A DNA stretch of 64,000 nucleotides, taken from contig NZ_CP151632.1 in assembly GCF_040144835.1 (NCBI RefSeq), forward strand, positions 1,550,001 to 1,614,000, in the 5' to 3' direction. Under the pieces are notes generated by a model, which was given only the letters and a program-made list of their open reading frames with translations, was not told the DNA's origin and did not search any database. A program made the translations under genes and the position numbers. This document shows positions 57,109 through 64,000 of this stretch, piece after piece (positions within the stretch are counted from its first letter, which is position 1; every line of letters begins with the position of its first letter). This stretch comes from Microbacterium sp. LWS13-1.2 (lineage in GTDB: Bacteria; Actinomycetota; Actinomycetes; Actinomycetales; Microbacteriaceae).

Positions 57109-57584
57109 TGTCGAACACGATGACCTCCGAAGACACTCGAGCGGCGCGCACCGAAGCGGTGCGCGCCCTCGAGGCTGAGTTCGGCGAGCTGATCAACCGC
57201 TTCCGCCGGATCATCACCGAGAACGCCAACCGCGTGAGCCCCGGCATGCTGCCAGGCGCCTACAAGGTGTTCACCACCATCGTGCGTCGCGAGGGCATCA
57301 CCCTCTCCGCACTCGCCGAGGCGCTGACGGCCGACAAGGGCCAGATCAGCCGCACGGTCCGCGAACTCGAGCAGCTGAATCTGATCCAGCGCACCCCCGA
57401 CCCCGACGACGGCCGCTCGAGCCTGCTCTCCCCCACCCCGTTCGGGCTGGAGCGCCTCGCGGAAGCACGCGCCCCGCAGGAGAGCCTGCTCGTCGACGCC
57501 CTCGCCGCGTGGCCGGTCGACGACATCCTGAACCTCACGCGGCTGCTGCACGCCCTCACCCTCGGCGAGCGACCCTCCGACTGA
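57108..57584 (+). CDS. MarR family transcriptional regulator
   Basis: 158 residues. YKVFTTIVRREGITLSALAEALTADKGQISRTVRELEQLNLIQRTPDPDDGRSSLLSPT is the MarR winged helix with the characteristic D-x-R-wing (DPDDGRS). The ATG overlaps the pump stop (TAATG). MarR repressors typically bind 16-20-bp dyads over the promoter of the operon that contains them, so the GTTGA-N6-TCAAC sites are candidates. Confidence 0.9.
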   Translation: MSNTMTSEDTRAARTEAVRALEAEFGELINRFRRIITENANRVSPGMLPGAYKVFTTIVRREGITLSALAEALTADKGQISRTVRELEQLNLIQRTPDPDDGRSSLLSPTPFGLERLAEARAPQESLLVDALAAWPVDDILNLTRLLHALTLGERPSD

Positions 57585-57631
57585 GGCAGCCACCACTGTG
57601 CGCCGCAACGCCACGACGGCGCTTCGCCGCC

Positions 57632-58639
57632 TCAGCTCTGGTTCGAGAAAGCGGCGTCGAACGCCGCCGCCGACGGCTGGTAGGTCGACAGGCGACGGAC
57701 GAACTCGAGAGCCTCGGGTGCTCCCACCAGGCGATCCATCCCGGCGTCCTCCCACTCCACCGAGAGCGGCCCGTCGTACCCGATGGCGTTCAGCATGCGG
57801 AAGGCGTCCTCCCACGGCACATCGCCGTGTCCGGTGGAGATGAAGTCCCAGCCGCGACGAGGATCCGCCCATGCCAGGTGCGACGAGAGCCGGCCGTTGC
57901 GCCCGTTGCCGGTGCGCTTCTTCGTATCTTTGCAGTGGACGTGGTAGATCCGGTCTTGGAAGTCCCAGAGGAACCCGACCGGGTCGAGGTCCTGCCACAC
58001 CATGTGCGATGGGTCCCAGTTCAGCCCGAACGCCTCGCGATGGCCGATCGCCTCCAATGTGCGGCGCGTCGTCCAATAGTCGTAGGCGATCTCGGACGGG
58101 TGGACCTCGTGGGCGAATCGGACGCCCACTTCGTCGAACACGTCGAGGATCGGATGGAAGCGCTCCGCGAAGTCCGCATACCCGGCGTCGACGAATGCGT
58201 CACTGGCGGGCGGGAACATGGCCACGGCCTTCCATATCGACGAGCCCGTGAAGCCGGTGACGGTCTTCACGCCCAGCTTCGCCGCCATCCGCGCCGTAAG
58301 CTTGAGCTCCTCGGCAGCACGCCCGCGGACCCCTTCGGGATCGCCGTCGCCCCACACGCGGTCGTTGAGGATATCGCGGTGGCGCTCATCGATCGGATCG
58401 TCGCACACCGCCTGGCCGGCGAGGTGATTGGAGATGGTGAACACCTGCAGCCCGTTGCGCTCCAGGATGTCGCGCCGACTCTGCACATACGCATCGTCAT
58501 CCCACCTCGACACGTCGAGATGGTCACCCCAGCACGCGATCTCGAGGCCGTCGTAGCCCCACTCACCTGCGAACCGGGCCACCTCCTCGAACGGCAGGTC
58601 GGCCCACTGGCCCGTGAACAGAGTGACCGGTCGCGACAT
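57632..58639 (-). CDS. Sugar phosphate isomerase/epimerase family protein
   Basis: 335 residues from the ATG at 58639 (GAAAGG upstream). A xylose-isomerase-like TIM barrel: [71 protein letters not shown] and [12 protein letters not shown] supply the His/Glu/Asp metal ligands. Family members isomerise or epimerise free or phosphorylated sugars or inositols (IolE/IolI-like). It follows a Gfo/Idh dehydrogenase gene by 31 bases, indicating a shared oxidation/isomerisation route for the imported sugar. Confidence 0.88.
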   Translation of the reverse strand: MSRPVTLFTGQWADLPFEEVARFAGEWGYDGLEIACWGDHLDVSRWDDDAYVQSRRDILERNGLQVFTISNHLAGQAVCDDPIDERHRDILNDRVWGDGDPEGVRGRAAEELKLTARMAAKLGVKTVTGFTGSSIWKAVAMFPPASDAFVDAGYADFAERFHPILDVFDEVGVRFAHEVHPSEIAYDYWTTRRTLEAIGHREAFGLNWDPSHMVWQDLDPVGFLWDFQDRIYHVHCKDTKKRTGNGRNGRLSSHLAWADPRRGWDFISTGHGDVPWEDAFRMLNAIGYDGPLSVEWEDAGMDRLVGAPEALEFVRRLSTYQPSAAAFDAAFSNQS

Positions 58640-58670
58640 CGCGAGTACCTTTCGTCGTTGAATGCCGGGC

Positions 58671-59840
58671 TCATCCGGCAATGGGGGTCCAGACACTTGC
58701 GGCGTTCGAGCTGCGCTCCACGCCGTCAAGCACGCGCTGCACATGCAGGCCGTCGGCGAAGGAAGGGCGCGGGGCCGAACCCTCGTCGATCGCGACGACG
58801 AAGTCGCGGACCTGGTGCGAGAAGCCGTGCTCGTACCCGAGCATATGACCGGTCGGCCACCACGGCGCCAGATAGGGGTGATCATGCTCCGTGACGAGGA
58901 TCCGACGGAACCCCTGCTCCAGGCCCGGCTGAGTAGCGTCATAGAACTCGAGCTCGTTCATCCGCTCGAGGTCGAACGCCAGCGCGCCCTCGGATCCCGA
59001 GATCTCGATGCGCAACGCGTTCTTGCGACCGGTGCGGAACCGCGTCGCCTCGAACGACGCCAGCGCACTCGACTCGAGTCGGCCGGTGAAGAGCGCGACG
59101 TCGTCGACGGTGACCCGCCCTCGCTCCGCGGACGCCGTCCCGGAGAGTCCGACACCCTCGCCCAGCAGCGGCCGCTCGTGGATCAGAGTCTCCATGACGC
59201 CCGACACGGAGGTCAGTCGCTCACCGGTGATGAATTCCGCGAGATCGACGGCGTGTGCTCCGATGTCGCCGAGCGCTCCTGAGCCCGCGTGCTCCTTCTC
59301 GAGCCGCCAGGTCAGCGGCGCCGCGGCATCCATCAGCCAGTCCTGCAGGTATTCAGCCCGAACCTGGCGGATCCGCCCGATGCGTCCGGCGGCCACGAGA
59401 TCGCGGGCGAACGTCGCCGCCGGCACGCGACGATACGTGAAGCCGACCATGGATCGGATGCGCCGCTCCGCCGCGGCTGCGGCGGCCCTCTCCATCGCCT
59501 CCGCCTCGGCGACGGTGTTGGCGAGCGGCTTCTCGCACAATACGTGTTTTCCGGCTTCGAGGGCGGCGATCGCGATCTCGGCATGCGTATCGCCCGGCGT
59601 GACGATGTCGACGATGTCGATGTCGTTGCGCGCGATCACAGCCCGCCAGTCGGTGGCGCTGTCATTCCACCCCCATTTGCGGGCGGAGGCCGCTGTGGCT
59701 TCGGCATCACGGCCGACCACCACGGTCATCTCGGGCTGCCGAGGGAGGTCGAAGAATCTGGGAGCGACTCGCCACCCTTGGGAATGAGCGGCGCCCATGA
59801 AGCCGTGTCCGACCATGGCGACGCGGAGCGTTTCAGTCAA
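58671..59840 (-). CDS. Gfo/Idh/MocA family oxidoreductase
   Basis: 389 residues. N-terminal NAD(P)-binding Rossmann motif [17 protein letters not shown] (GxGxxG-like) and [29 protein letters not shown] with the EKP motif of the family; the C-terminal alpha/beta domain includes [13 protein letters not shown] with the catalytic-region His/Asp. It oxidises a sugar or inositol. The start is a TTG at 59840 with GAGGA about 7 bases upstream. It lies between the binding protein and the isomerase on the minus strand. Confidence 0.9.
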   Translation of the reverse strand: MTETLRVAMVGHGFMGAAHSQGWRVAPRFFDLPRQPEMTVVVGRDAEATAASARKWGWNDSATDWRAVIARNDIDIVDIVTPGDTHAEIAIAALEAGKHVLCEKPLANTVAEAEAMERAAAAAAERRIRSMVGFTYRRVPAATFARDLVAAGRIGRIRQVRAEYLQDWLMDAAAPLTWRLEKEHAGSGALGDIGAHAVDLAEFITGERLTSVSGVMETLIHERPLLGEGVGLSGTASAERGRVTVDDVALFTGRLESSALASFEATRFRTGRKNALRIEISGSEGALAFDLERMNELEFYDATQPGLEQGFRRILVTEHDHPYLAPWWPTGHMLGYEHGFSHQVRDFVVAIDEGSAPRPSFADGLHVQRVLDGVERSSNAASVWTPIAG

Positions 59841-59919
59841 CGCGCTGTCCTCACTTCTCGGAAGTCGAGCGCGAGGCGCCCCCCTCGCGTGGATGGGCGC
59901 CCCGTGCTCGTCGTCTGAC

Positions 59920-60966
59920 TTACTCGAACGAGAGGTCGATGTACTGGTCGACGTTCTCCTTCGTCACCACGGGAGCGTCGAGGACGACGCGGTTCGGAAT
60001 GCCAGGCGTGACGAGGTCGCCCATCGTCTTGCCCTGTGCGATGAGGCGCGCGAGTGCCACACCGTCGGCGGCCTGCGTCGACGGGTAGATGATCGTCGCC
60101 TTGAGCACGGAGTCGTCGGCTTCGATGGCCTCCATGGCGCTGCGGCTGCCTGCGCCGCCGACCATGAAGAATTCGTCGCGCCCGGCCGAGTCGATGGCCG
60201 CAAGCACCCCGACTCCCTGGTCGTCGTCATGGTTCCAGATCGCGTCGATCTGCGGGTTGGCAGAAAGGAGCTGCGAGGCCGCAGACTCGCCGCCGGCCAC
60301 GGTGAAGTCGGCGGCCACACGGGCCGAGACCTCCAGGCCGCAGTCCTCGAGCGCGTCGGCGAAGCCCCGTGAGCGATCCTGCGTGAGCGGCAGCGAGTCG
60401 ATGCCGGCGATCTCGGCGACGACGGCGTCGGAGTTGCCCTCCAGCTCCTCGCAGATATAGGTTCCGGCGCTCACCCCCATGCCGTAGTTGTCGCCGAGGA
60501 CAGTTGCCCGCGCGGCGAAGGGGCTGGAGAACTCTCGGTCGACGTTGATGACCGGGATGCCGGCCTCCATCGCCGCGATGGCCGCTTCGGTCAGCGCAGC
60601 GCCGTCGGAGGGGAGCAGTACGATGGCGTCGACGCCGTCCGTGACGAAGGTCTCGACGGCGGCTATCTGGGCGATCGGGTCGTTGGTCCCCTCGGCCACT
60701 CGCAGTTCGACGTCGTCGAAGCTGTCGGCCGCGGCCTGCGCGCCGGAGTTGATGGCACCGAGCCAGCCATGGTCGGCCGCAGGGCCGGAGAACCCGATGA
60801 CGACGGTGTCGCCCGACTCGGCGTTCTCCTCGGTCGTGGTGCCCTGGTCGGTGACGTCGTCCTCGTCGGCGCCGGAGCCCGTGCATCCGGCCAGAAGGCC
60901 GATGGCTGCGATGACTGCGGCGCCGGTGAGAACCAGTCGCGTGTGCGCTTTCAGGTGTGAGCGCAT
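59920..60966 (-). CDS. Ribose-type sugar-binding lipoprotein
   Basis: 348 residues from the ATG with GAGGAGG upstream. Lipobox LAGC (AAIGLLAGCTGSG), acidic linker, then a CUT2 (RbsB-like) fold: VVIGFSGPAADHGWLGAINSGAQAAAD, GVDAIVLLPSDGAALTEAAIAAMEAGIPVINVDREF, DAIWNHDDDQGVGVLAAI. It captures a monosaccharide or polyol for the RbsA/RbsC-type proteins encoded divergently. GTCCCCG (61023-61029) and CGGGGAC (61050-61056) in the leader could form a hairpin. Confidence 0.9.
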   Translation of the reverse strand: MRSHLKAHTRLVLTGAAVIAAIGLLAGCTGSGADEDDVTDQGTTTEENAESGDTVVIGFSGPAADHGWLGAINSGAQAAADSFDDVELRVAEGTNDPIAQIAAVETFVTDGVDAIVLLPSDGAALTEAAIAAMEAGIPVINVDREFSSPFAARATVLGDNYGMGVSAGTYICEELEGNSDAVVAEIAGIDSLPLTQDRSRGFADALEDCGLEVSARVAADFTVAGGESAASQLLSANPQIDAIWNHDDDQGVGVLAAIDSAGRDEFFMVGGAGSRSAMEAIEADDSVLKATIIYPSTQAADGVALARLIAQGKTMGDLVTPGIPNRVVLDAPVVTKENVDQYIDLSFE

Positions 60967-61222
60967 GTTTCCTCCTCGAAATGTGATGCAGCGGTGACAG
61001 CGCTGTATCCGAGAGGAATGATGTCCCCGCACTCGAGAGTCCACGCTGACGGGGACCAACGTAGCAGAACCAAAGGTCGAGTGGTCATCTTTTGTCCTCC
61101 ATCCGGCAGAAGTGACCTCACCGTTCCAACAGTGACTACAACGTGAGAATCGGTGCCGTGTCCCGTGAAGTCCGCAAAGCGCAGCCGGGCTGAAGCCCTC
61201 GGCATCGAGCGCGTGCACATGT

Positions 61223-61228
61223 TATGTT
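61223..61228 (+). promoter_or_regulatory. Leaderless -10 box TATGTT
   Basis: TATGTT is six bases before the GTG at 61235, within the divergent control region of the sugar module. Confidence 0.6.
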
Positions 61229-61234
61229 CGTCGC

Positions 61235-62755
61235 GTGATCAAAGTTGACCATGAGCCGGCATTACTCGATGTCCGGGGTGTGACGAAGGCGTTCGCGGGT
61301 GTCCAGGCCCTCCGCGGTGTCGATCTCGAGGTCCTCCCGGGCGAGGTGCACTGCATCCTCGGCCAGAATGGTGCAGGTAAGTCCACGCTGATCAAGACGC
61401 TCGCCGGAGTGCACCGCCCGGACGACGGCGTCATCTCGTGGCTGGGGCAGCCGGTCGACGTCCCCACACCCGAGGCCGCCATCGAGCTCGGCATCGCGAC
61501 CATGTATCAGGAGCTCGATGTCGTCGACGGTCTGACGATCGCGGAGAACATCTTCCTCGGGCACGAACTGGCGCGTGGGGGATTCACGAAGCGCTCCGAG
61601 GCGGCTCGGCGGGCCCGGGAGCTGCTCCGGCGGCTGGGACACGGCAGCCTCTCACCGCACACAGAGGTCGGTCAGCTGAGCGCCGCCAACAAGCAGATCG
61701 TCAGCATGGCCCGAGCGCTCTCACACGACATCAAGCTCATCATCATGGACGAACCGTCGGCTGTACTCGACAGCGAAGAGGTGAAGAACCTGTTCCACGT
61801 CGTACGAGAGCTGACCGCCCAAGGCATCGCAGTCGTCTACATCACCCACCGACTGGAAGAGATCCGCCAGATCGGCGACCGCATCACCGTGCTGAAGGAC
61901 GGGCGCTCGATGGCCACAGGTCTCCCGGTTGCCGACACCCCGACCGCCGAGCTCATCAGGCTCATGACCGGCCGGTCCGTCGCCAACGTGTTCCCCGCCG
62001 CCGCGCCGATCCCCGCCGATGCTCCGGTCGTGCTCGAGGTCGAGGGACTGTCGACCGCGGGGCTGTTCGAGGACGTGTCGTTCTCGGTGCGTGCGGGCGA
62101 AGTGGTCGGCCTCGCCGGCTTGGTCGGCTCGGGCAGGTCCGAGATTCTCGAGACCGTCTACGGCGCACGACGGGCTACGGCGGGCACCGTGCGAGTCGGC
62201 GGGAAGCCTCTGCGTCGAGGCTCCGTCGTGGCGGCGGTCCGTGCGGGCATCGGCCTCTCGCCCGAGGAGCGCAAGAGCCAGGGTCTCGTGCTCGACGAGC
62301 CGATCTTCGTGAACGTGACACTGTCGTCGGTGTCGCGATTCGCGAAGGCGGGCTTCCTGGACGAGCGTGCCGAGCGCAAGGCTACGCGCGAGCAGATCGA
62401 GGCGCTCGAGCTGCGACCGGCCGATCCCGACCGCGAGGCGATCACTCTGTCGGGAGGCAACCAGCAGAAGATCCTACTCGCCCGGTGGCTCATCCACGGC
62501 ACCCGCGTGCTGCTGCTGGACGAGCCCACCCGCGGCGTCGATGTCGGCGCTCGTGCCGAGATCTACGCCCTCATCCGCCGCCTGGCCGCCGCAGGCAACG
62601 CCATCGTCGTCGTGTCGAGCGAGATCGAGGAGGTGCTCGGCCTCGCCGACACCGTCCTGGTCATCGCCGACGGACGCCTCCTGGACACCCGCCCGGCCTC
62701 GCAGATCGACGAGCACGGTGTGCTCGACCTCGTCATGAAAGGAACCGCCGCGTGA
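61235..62755 (+). CDS. Sugar ABC transporter ATP-binding protein, RbsA type
   Basis: 506 residues with two tandem ABC domains, as in CUT2 importers. Domain 1 has Walker A GQNGAGKST, signature LSAANKQ and Walker B LIIMDEPSA. Domain 2 has a degenerate Walker A (GLVGSGRSE), signature LSGGNQQK and LLLDEPTRG. The degenerate second Walker A is normal for RbsA. It powers uptake through the permease encoded next (GTGA overlap). The binding protein lies on the opposite strand. Confidence 0.93.
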   Translation: MIKVDHEPALLDVRGVTKAFAGVQALRGVDLEVLPGEVHCILGQNGAGKSTLIKTLAGVHRPDDGVISWLGQPVDVPTPEAAIELGIATMYQELDVVDGLTIAENIFLGHELARGGFTKRSEAARRARELLRRLGHGSLSPHTEVGQLSAANKQIVSMARALSHDIKLIIMDEPSAVLDSEEVKNLFHVVRELTAQGIAVVYITHRLEEIRQIGDRITVLKDGRSMATGLPVADTPTAELIRLMTGRSVANVFPAAAPIPADAPVVLEVEGLSTAGLFEDVSFSVRAGEVVGLAGLVGSGRSEILETVYGARRATAGTVRVGGKPLRRGSVVAAVRAGIGLSPEERKSQGLVLDEPIFVNVTLSSVSRFAKAGFLDERAERKATREQIEALELRPADPDREAITLSGGNQQKILLARWLIHGTRVLLLDEPTRGVDVGARAEIYALIRRLAAAGNAIVVVSSEIEEVLGLADTVLVIADGRLLDTRPASQIDEHGVLDLVMKGTAA

Positions 62756-63819
62756 GCGAGCAGACCACCCAGGGAACCGCCGGCGTTCCCACCTCCTCAG
62801 AGGCGCCGCCTCCCACAGGCGTGCCCGGCGACGGAACCCGGAAGTCAGGCTTCCAACGGTTCATGTCGGGGTCCGTCGGACGCAACCTCGGTCTCGTCGT
62901 CGCGCTGATCGTGCTCGTGATCGTCGGCGCCGTGACCGCTCCCGACACCTTCACGAGCGTCAGCAACATCTTGACGATTCTGCGCCAGGCCTCCATCATC
63001 GGCGTGATCAGCATCGGCATGACGTTGGTGATCATCGCCGGCGGCATCGACCTGTCCGTCGGCTCCGTCATGGGACTTGCCTCCGTGGTGGCGGCGCTCG
63101 CCGCGATCCAGGACCTCGCCGATCAGCTGCACTGGGTCGTCATGGTCCTCATCGCCCTGGCGGTCGGGCTCGCCGCCGGGCTCGTCAACGGAATCGTCAT
63201 CGCCTACGGCAAGGTCGTGGCGTTCATGGCGACTCTGGCCATGCTGGTGGCGGCACGTGGCCTGGCCGAGATCCTTGCAGAGCGTCGCACCCTCCAGATC
63301 GGCGATCGCGACTTCATCGAGTTCATGAACCTCGACATCATCGGCATCGACATGCTCATCTGGATCTTCGCGATCGTGGCGGCGCTCGGGTGGGTGTTGC
63401 TGAACCGCACCACCTTCGGTCGGCGAACGGTCGCCATCGGTGGCAACCGCGAAGCCGCACGGCTCGCCGGAATCAACGTCAAGCGTCACACCATGTGGCT
63501 CTACGCCATCTCGGGGCTGTGCGCCGGCATCGCCGCCGTCATGATCCTCGGGCGGACGACGGCCGGCACGTCGACGCACGGGCAGCTGTACGAACTCGAC
63601 GCCATCGCCGCAGTCGTCGTCGGCGGCACGCTGCTCGTGGGCGGCCGCGGCACCATCACCGGTACAGTGTTCGGCGTCCTCATCTTCGCCACACTGACGA
63701 ACGTGTTCGTCCAGAACAACCTCACGTCGTCCGTCCAGGCCGTCGCCAAGGGCGTCATCATCGTCGTGGCCGTGCTGCTGCAGCAGCGGTTCGCGAAGCC
63801 CACCGGGCGAGCGACATGA
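62752..63819 (+). CDS. Sugar ABC transporter permease, RbsC type
   Basis: 355 residues. A disordered N-terminus of about 45 residues, then about ten membrane helices: ISIGMTLVIIAGGIDLSVGSVMGLASVV, FGRRTVAIGGNREAARLAGINVKRHTMWLYAISGLCAGIAAVM and the C-terminal AIAAVVVGGTLLVGGRGTITGTVFGVLI are hallmark CUT2 permease blocks. GTG start overlaps the ATPase stop. It is the transmembrane channel for the monosaccharide or polyol. Confidence 0.93.
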   Translation: MSEQTTQGTAGVPTSSEAPPPTGVPGDGTRKSGFQRFMSGSVGRNLGLVVALIVLVIVGAVTAPDTFTSVSNILTILRQASIIGVISIGMTLVIIAGGIDLSVGSVMGLASVVAALAAIQDLADQLHWVVMVLIALAVGLAAGLVNGIVIAYGKVVAFMATLAMLVAARGLAEILAERRTLQIGDRDFIEFMNLDIIGIDMLIWIFAIVAALGWVLLNRTTFGRRTVAIGGNREAARLAGINVKRHTMWLYAISGLCAGIAAVMILGRTTAGTSTHGQLYELDAIAAVVVGGTLLVGGRGTITGTVFGVLIFATLTNVFVQNNLTSSVQAVAKGVIIVVAVLLQQRFAKPTGRAT

Positions 63820-63969
63820 CCGTCCGCACGGCCTCCGCTCCGCGCCGGCGACTCGGCGCGCGGAGGTCGTGCGAGGCGGCGGCCTCCCGGCACTGCACGA
63901 GCGCGGCCGACCGGCACCCGCGGCATCCGTGGATCGTCGGTCACGCGTCGGGCCCTGCCGGCCCGCCGA

Positions 63970-64000
63970 TAATCTGAGATGTGAGCATGAACGGCGAATC
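63970..64000 (+). other. Possible start of a further gene, cut by the window edge
   Basis: TAATCT at 63970-63975 is followed by GTG at 63981 (5 bases on) and ATG at 63987, resembling the local leaderless layout. Only four to seven codons are visible, so no product can be named. Confidence 0.3.

Noticed and set aside
63816..63977. Small open frame after the RbsC gene
   Set aside because: Ser/Arg/Ala-rich composition with no motif; it is the tail of a shadow frame, and no ribosome site was convincing.
1..64000. tRNA or rRNA genes, IS elements, prophage
   Set aside because: No cloverleaf-like arm pairs, rRNA sequence, transposase motifs or phage structural genes were recognised; the YqaJ-like gene stands alone.

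Overview
The window is high-GC chromosomal DNA from an actinomycete. The best guess is family Microbacteriaceae, genus Microbacterium or a close relative. This rests on gene content (cydABDC, an actinobacterial Moco cluster, DUF305/DUF3105 proteins, CtpE-type ATPase), on the very frequent heptamer GGATGCC/GGCATCC on both strands, and on the many genes whose start codon lies exactly six bases after a TANNNT -10 box (leaderless transcription). No database search was possible, so the taxonomic guess is inference. No tRNA, rRNA, IS element, prophage or CRISPR array was recognised.

Layout. 1-5.5 kb: end of cydA, then cydB and the heterodimeric ABC exporter cydDC. 5.5-8.8 kb: capsular-type glycosyltransferase, SDR/DUF2867 protein, GNAT acetyltransferase, followed by a five-copy 39-bp repeat array. 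9.1-12.2 kb (minus): molybdate operon, MerR-like/TOBE regulator-modA-modB-modC. 12.6-17.5 kb: PHP phosphoesterase, a frameshifted SnoaL-like gene, DUF1905 protein, ArfB-type hydrolase, a lipoprotein, a small membrane protein and a sulfide:quinone reductase-like flavoprotein. 17.6-25.2 kb: molybdenum cofactor genes (moeB/rhodanese, moeA, moaC, mobA, DUF6457, moaD; convergently moaB, moaE) next to a large FdhF/YdeP-type molybdoenzyme that carries a low-complexity insert. Molybdate uptake, cofactor synthesis and a client enzyme thus sit within 16 kb, but moaA and fdhD are not in the window.

25.3-39.7 kb: signal peptidase overlapping a DUF305 gene; a two-gene split copper-amine-oxidase-like system whose catalytic half is predicted to be sortase-anchored; APC permease plus IclR regulator; further DUF305 and DUF3105 proteins, HerA-like ATPase, PAP2 phosphatase, a DUF385 protein and a Bcr/CflA pump. 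39.7-48.2 kb: CtpE-like P-type ATPase, a sugar ABC importer (binding protein, two permeases) with a divergent LacI repressor and matching operators, then a decayed chimera of a sugar-binding protein and a Gfo/Idh dehydrogenase. 48.4-49.6 kb: rplJ-rplL with a leader attenuator.

49.7-57.6 kb: glutathione-independent formaldehyde dehydrogenase and a GlcG/HbpS protein; a PCD-VOC fusion; a YqaJ-type nuclease; a 2'-5' RNA ligase-like protein; a second deletion scar (amidohydrolase fused to a peptide-ABC ATPase tail); a TetR regulator; and a 14-TM efflux pump co-transcribed with a MarR regulator behind three GTTGA-N6-TCAAC operators. 57.6-64 kb: a divergent ribose-type sugar module, with binding protein, Gfo/Idh dehydrogenase and sugar isomerase/epimerase on the minus strand, and RbsA-like and RbsC-like genes on the plus strand.

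The points most worth following are palindromic repeats embedded in protein-coding frames (cydD, cydC, fdhF), the split amine-oxidase-like pair with altered active-site residues, two gene-fusion scars from deletions, and the uniform leaderless promoter geometry.
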